From the NCBI RefSeq assembly GCF_016907715.1, contig NZ_JAFBCM010000001.1:6510001-6574000 (forward strand): 64,000 nucleotides of DNA. The letters are read 5' to 3'. Source of the DNA: Tenggerimyces flavus (GTDB lineage: Bacteria; Actinomycetota; Actinomycetes; Propionibacteriales; Actinopolymorphaceae). The notes beneath the pieces were generated by a model, which saw nothing but the letters and a program-made list of their open reading frames with translations, ran no database searches and was not told the DNA's origin. Position numbers and translations under genes: made by a program. Positions 63,806 to 64,000 of the stretch are shown here, piece after piece (position 1 is the stretch's first letter; each line of letters opens with the position of its first letter).

Positions 63806-64000
63806 TCAATTTTGCTGGGTTCGCGACAGTTGCTCGGCCACGCAGCCGTCGCAACAGAAGTTTCGGTCAGGAAGTCGTAGGGTCGACACCGGAAGCAAGA
63901 TCGCGGCAGGAATGGTACAATCGGGGTCGATCTCCAACTCGTAAAGCGAGCCCGCCGATCGGTTGGTGCGACGGCGGATAGGCTGGTCATCATCTACAGC
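63806..64000 (-). CDS. C-terminal fragment of an unknown protein (5' part beyond window)
   Basis: The minus-strand frame is open from the window edge to TGA at 63808-63806, 64 residues. It ends LYELEIDPDCTIPAAILLPVSTLRLP, then DRNFCCDGCVAEQ and SRTQQN. The cysteine cluster and its tight spacing to the glycosyltransferase gene (8 bases) argue for a real gene in one operon. No family is recognisable from this fragment. Confidence 0.55.
   Translation of the reverse strand, partial: AVDDDQPIRRRTNRSAGSLYELEIDPDCTIPAAILLPVSTLRLPDRNFCCDGCVAEQLSRTQQN

Overview
The window is from a high-GC Gram-positive bacterium, almost certainly a soil-type actinomycete. The evidence is the GC-rich third codon positions, frequent GTG starts, 1- and 4-base start/stop overlaps, a truncated haemoglobin of the actinobacterial GlbO type, an AfsR/SARP regulator, an ECF sigma factor and many Tat-exported glycosidases. 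A Kribbella- or Actinopolymorpha-like genus would fit, but that is a guess. The sequence alone does not fix the genus.

Left part (1-29,400): a truncated AfsR-like regulator is followed by 1.9 kb of gene-free, repeat-rich DNA (2,200-4,138). Next comes a five-gene peptide/oligosaccharide ABC importer operon (4,139-9,908). A GNAT protein and a Nudix-GlbO-GH13 operon on the minus strand end in a perfect hairpin. A carbohydrate block follows: GH95 and GH97 on the plus strand, then on the minus strand a giant GH116 enzyme, a GH27 alpha-galactosidase and its apparent import operon (Gfo/Idh oxidoreductase, lipoprotein, two permeases). Two LacI-type operator sequences lie in front of that operon. An APH-fold kinase is set among them.

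Middle (29,400-33,820): this is a repeat- and transposon-rich junction. It holds an IS110 transposase with a non-coding leader, an IS1380 transposase, and several families of palindromes and long hairpins. Members of the same families also occur at 2.2-3.6 kb and at 43.5 kb.

33,824-41,905 is the most unusual block. A DUF1707 protein is followed by a membrane protein with a degenerate P-loop, a HerA/VirB4-like ATPase, a 681-residue protein with a very long acidic low-complexity leader and a C-terminal arginine-type ADP-ribosyltransferase domain, and a small acidic protein. The last three are joined by GTGA overlaps. I read this as a candidate toxin-handling or effector system with a possible immunity protein.

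41,907-53,400 is mostly housekeeping: thioesterase, YceI, a MarR regulator with two operators, a DHFR-like protein, the ABC-F factor EttA, an ECF sigma operon with a hairpin-masked ribosome binding site, two dynamin/YfjP-like GTPases and tRNA-Arg(TCT). 53,640-60,527 is a second sugar locus: LacI regulator, Tat-exported GH5 enzyme, divergent orphan solute-binding lipoprotein and a heparinase II/III-like protein with an abnormal C-terminus. From about 60,530 to the right edge the base composition drops. That stretch carries an orphan ParB-like protein, a glycosyltransferase and gene-poor DNA, and looks like the edge of an acquired island.
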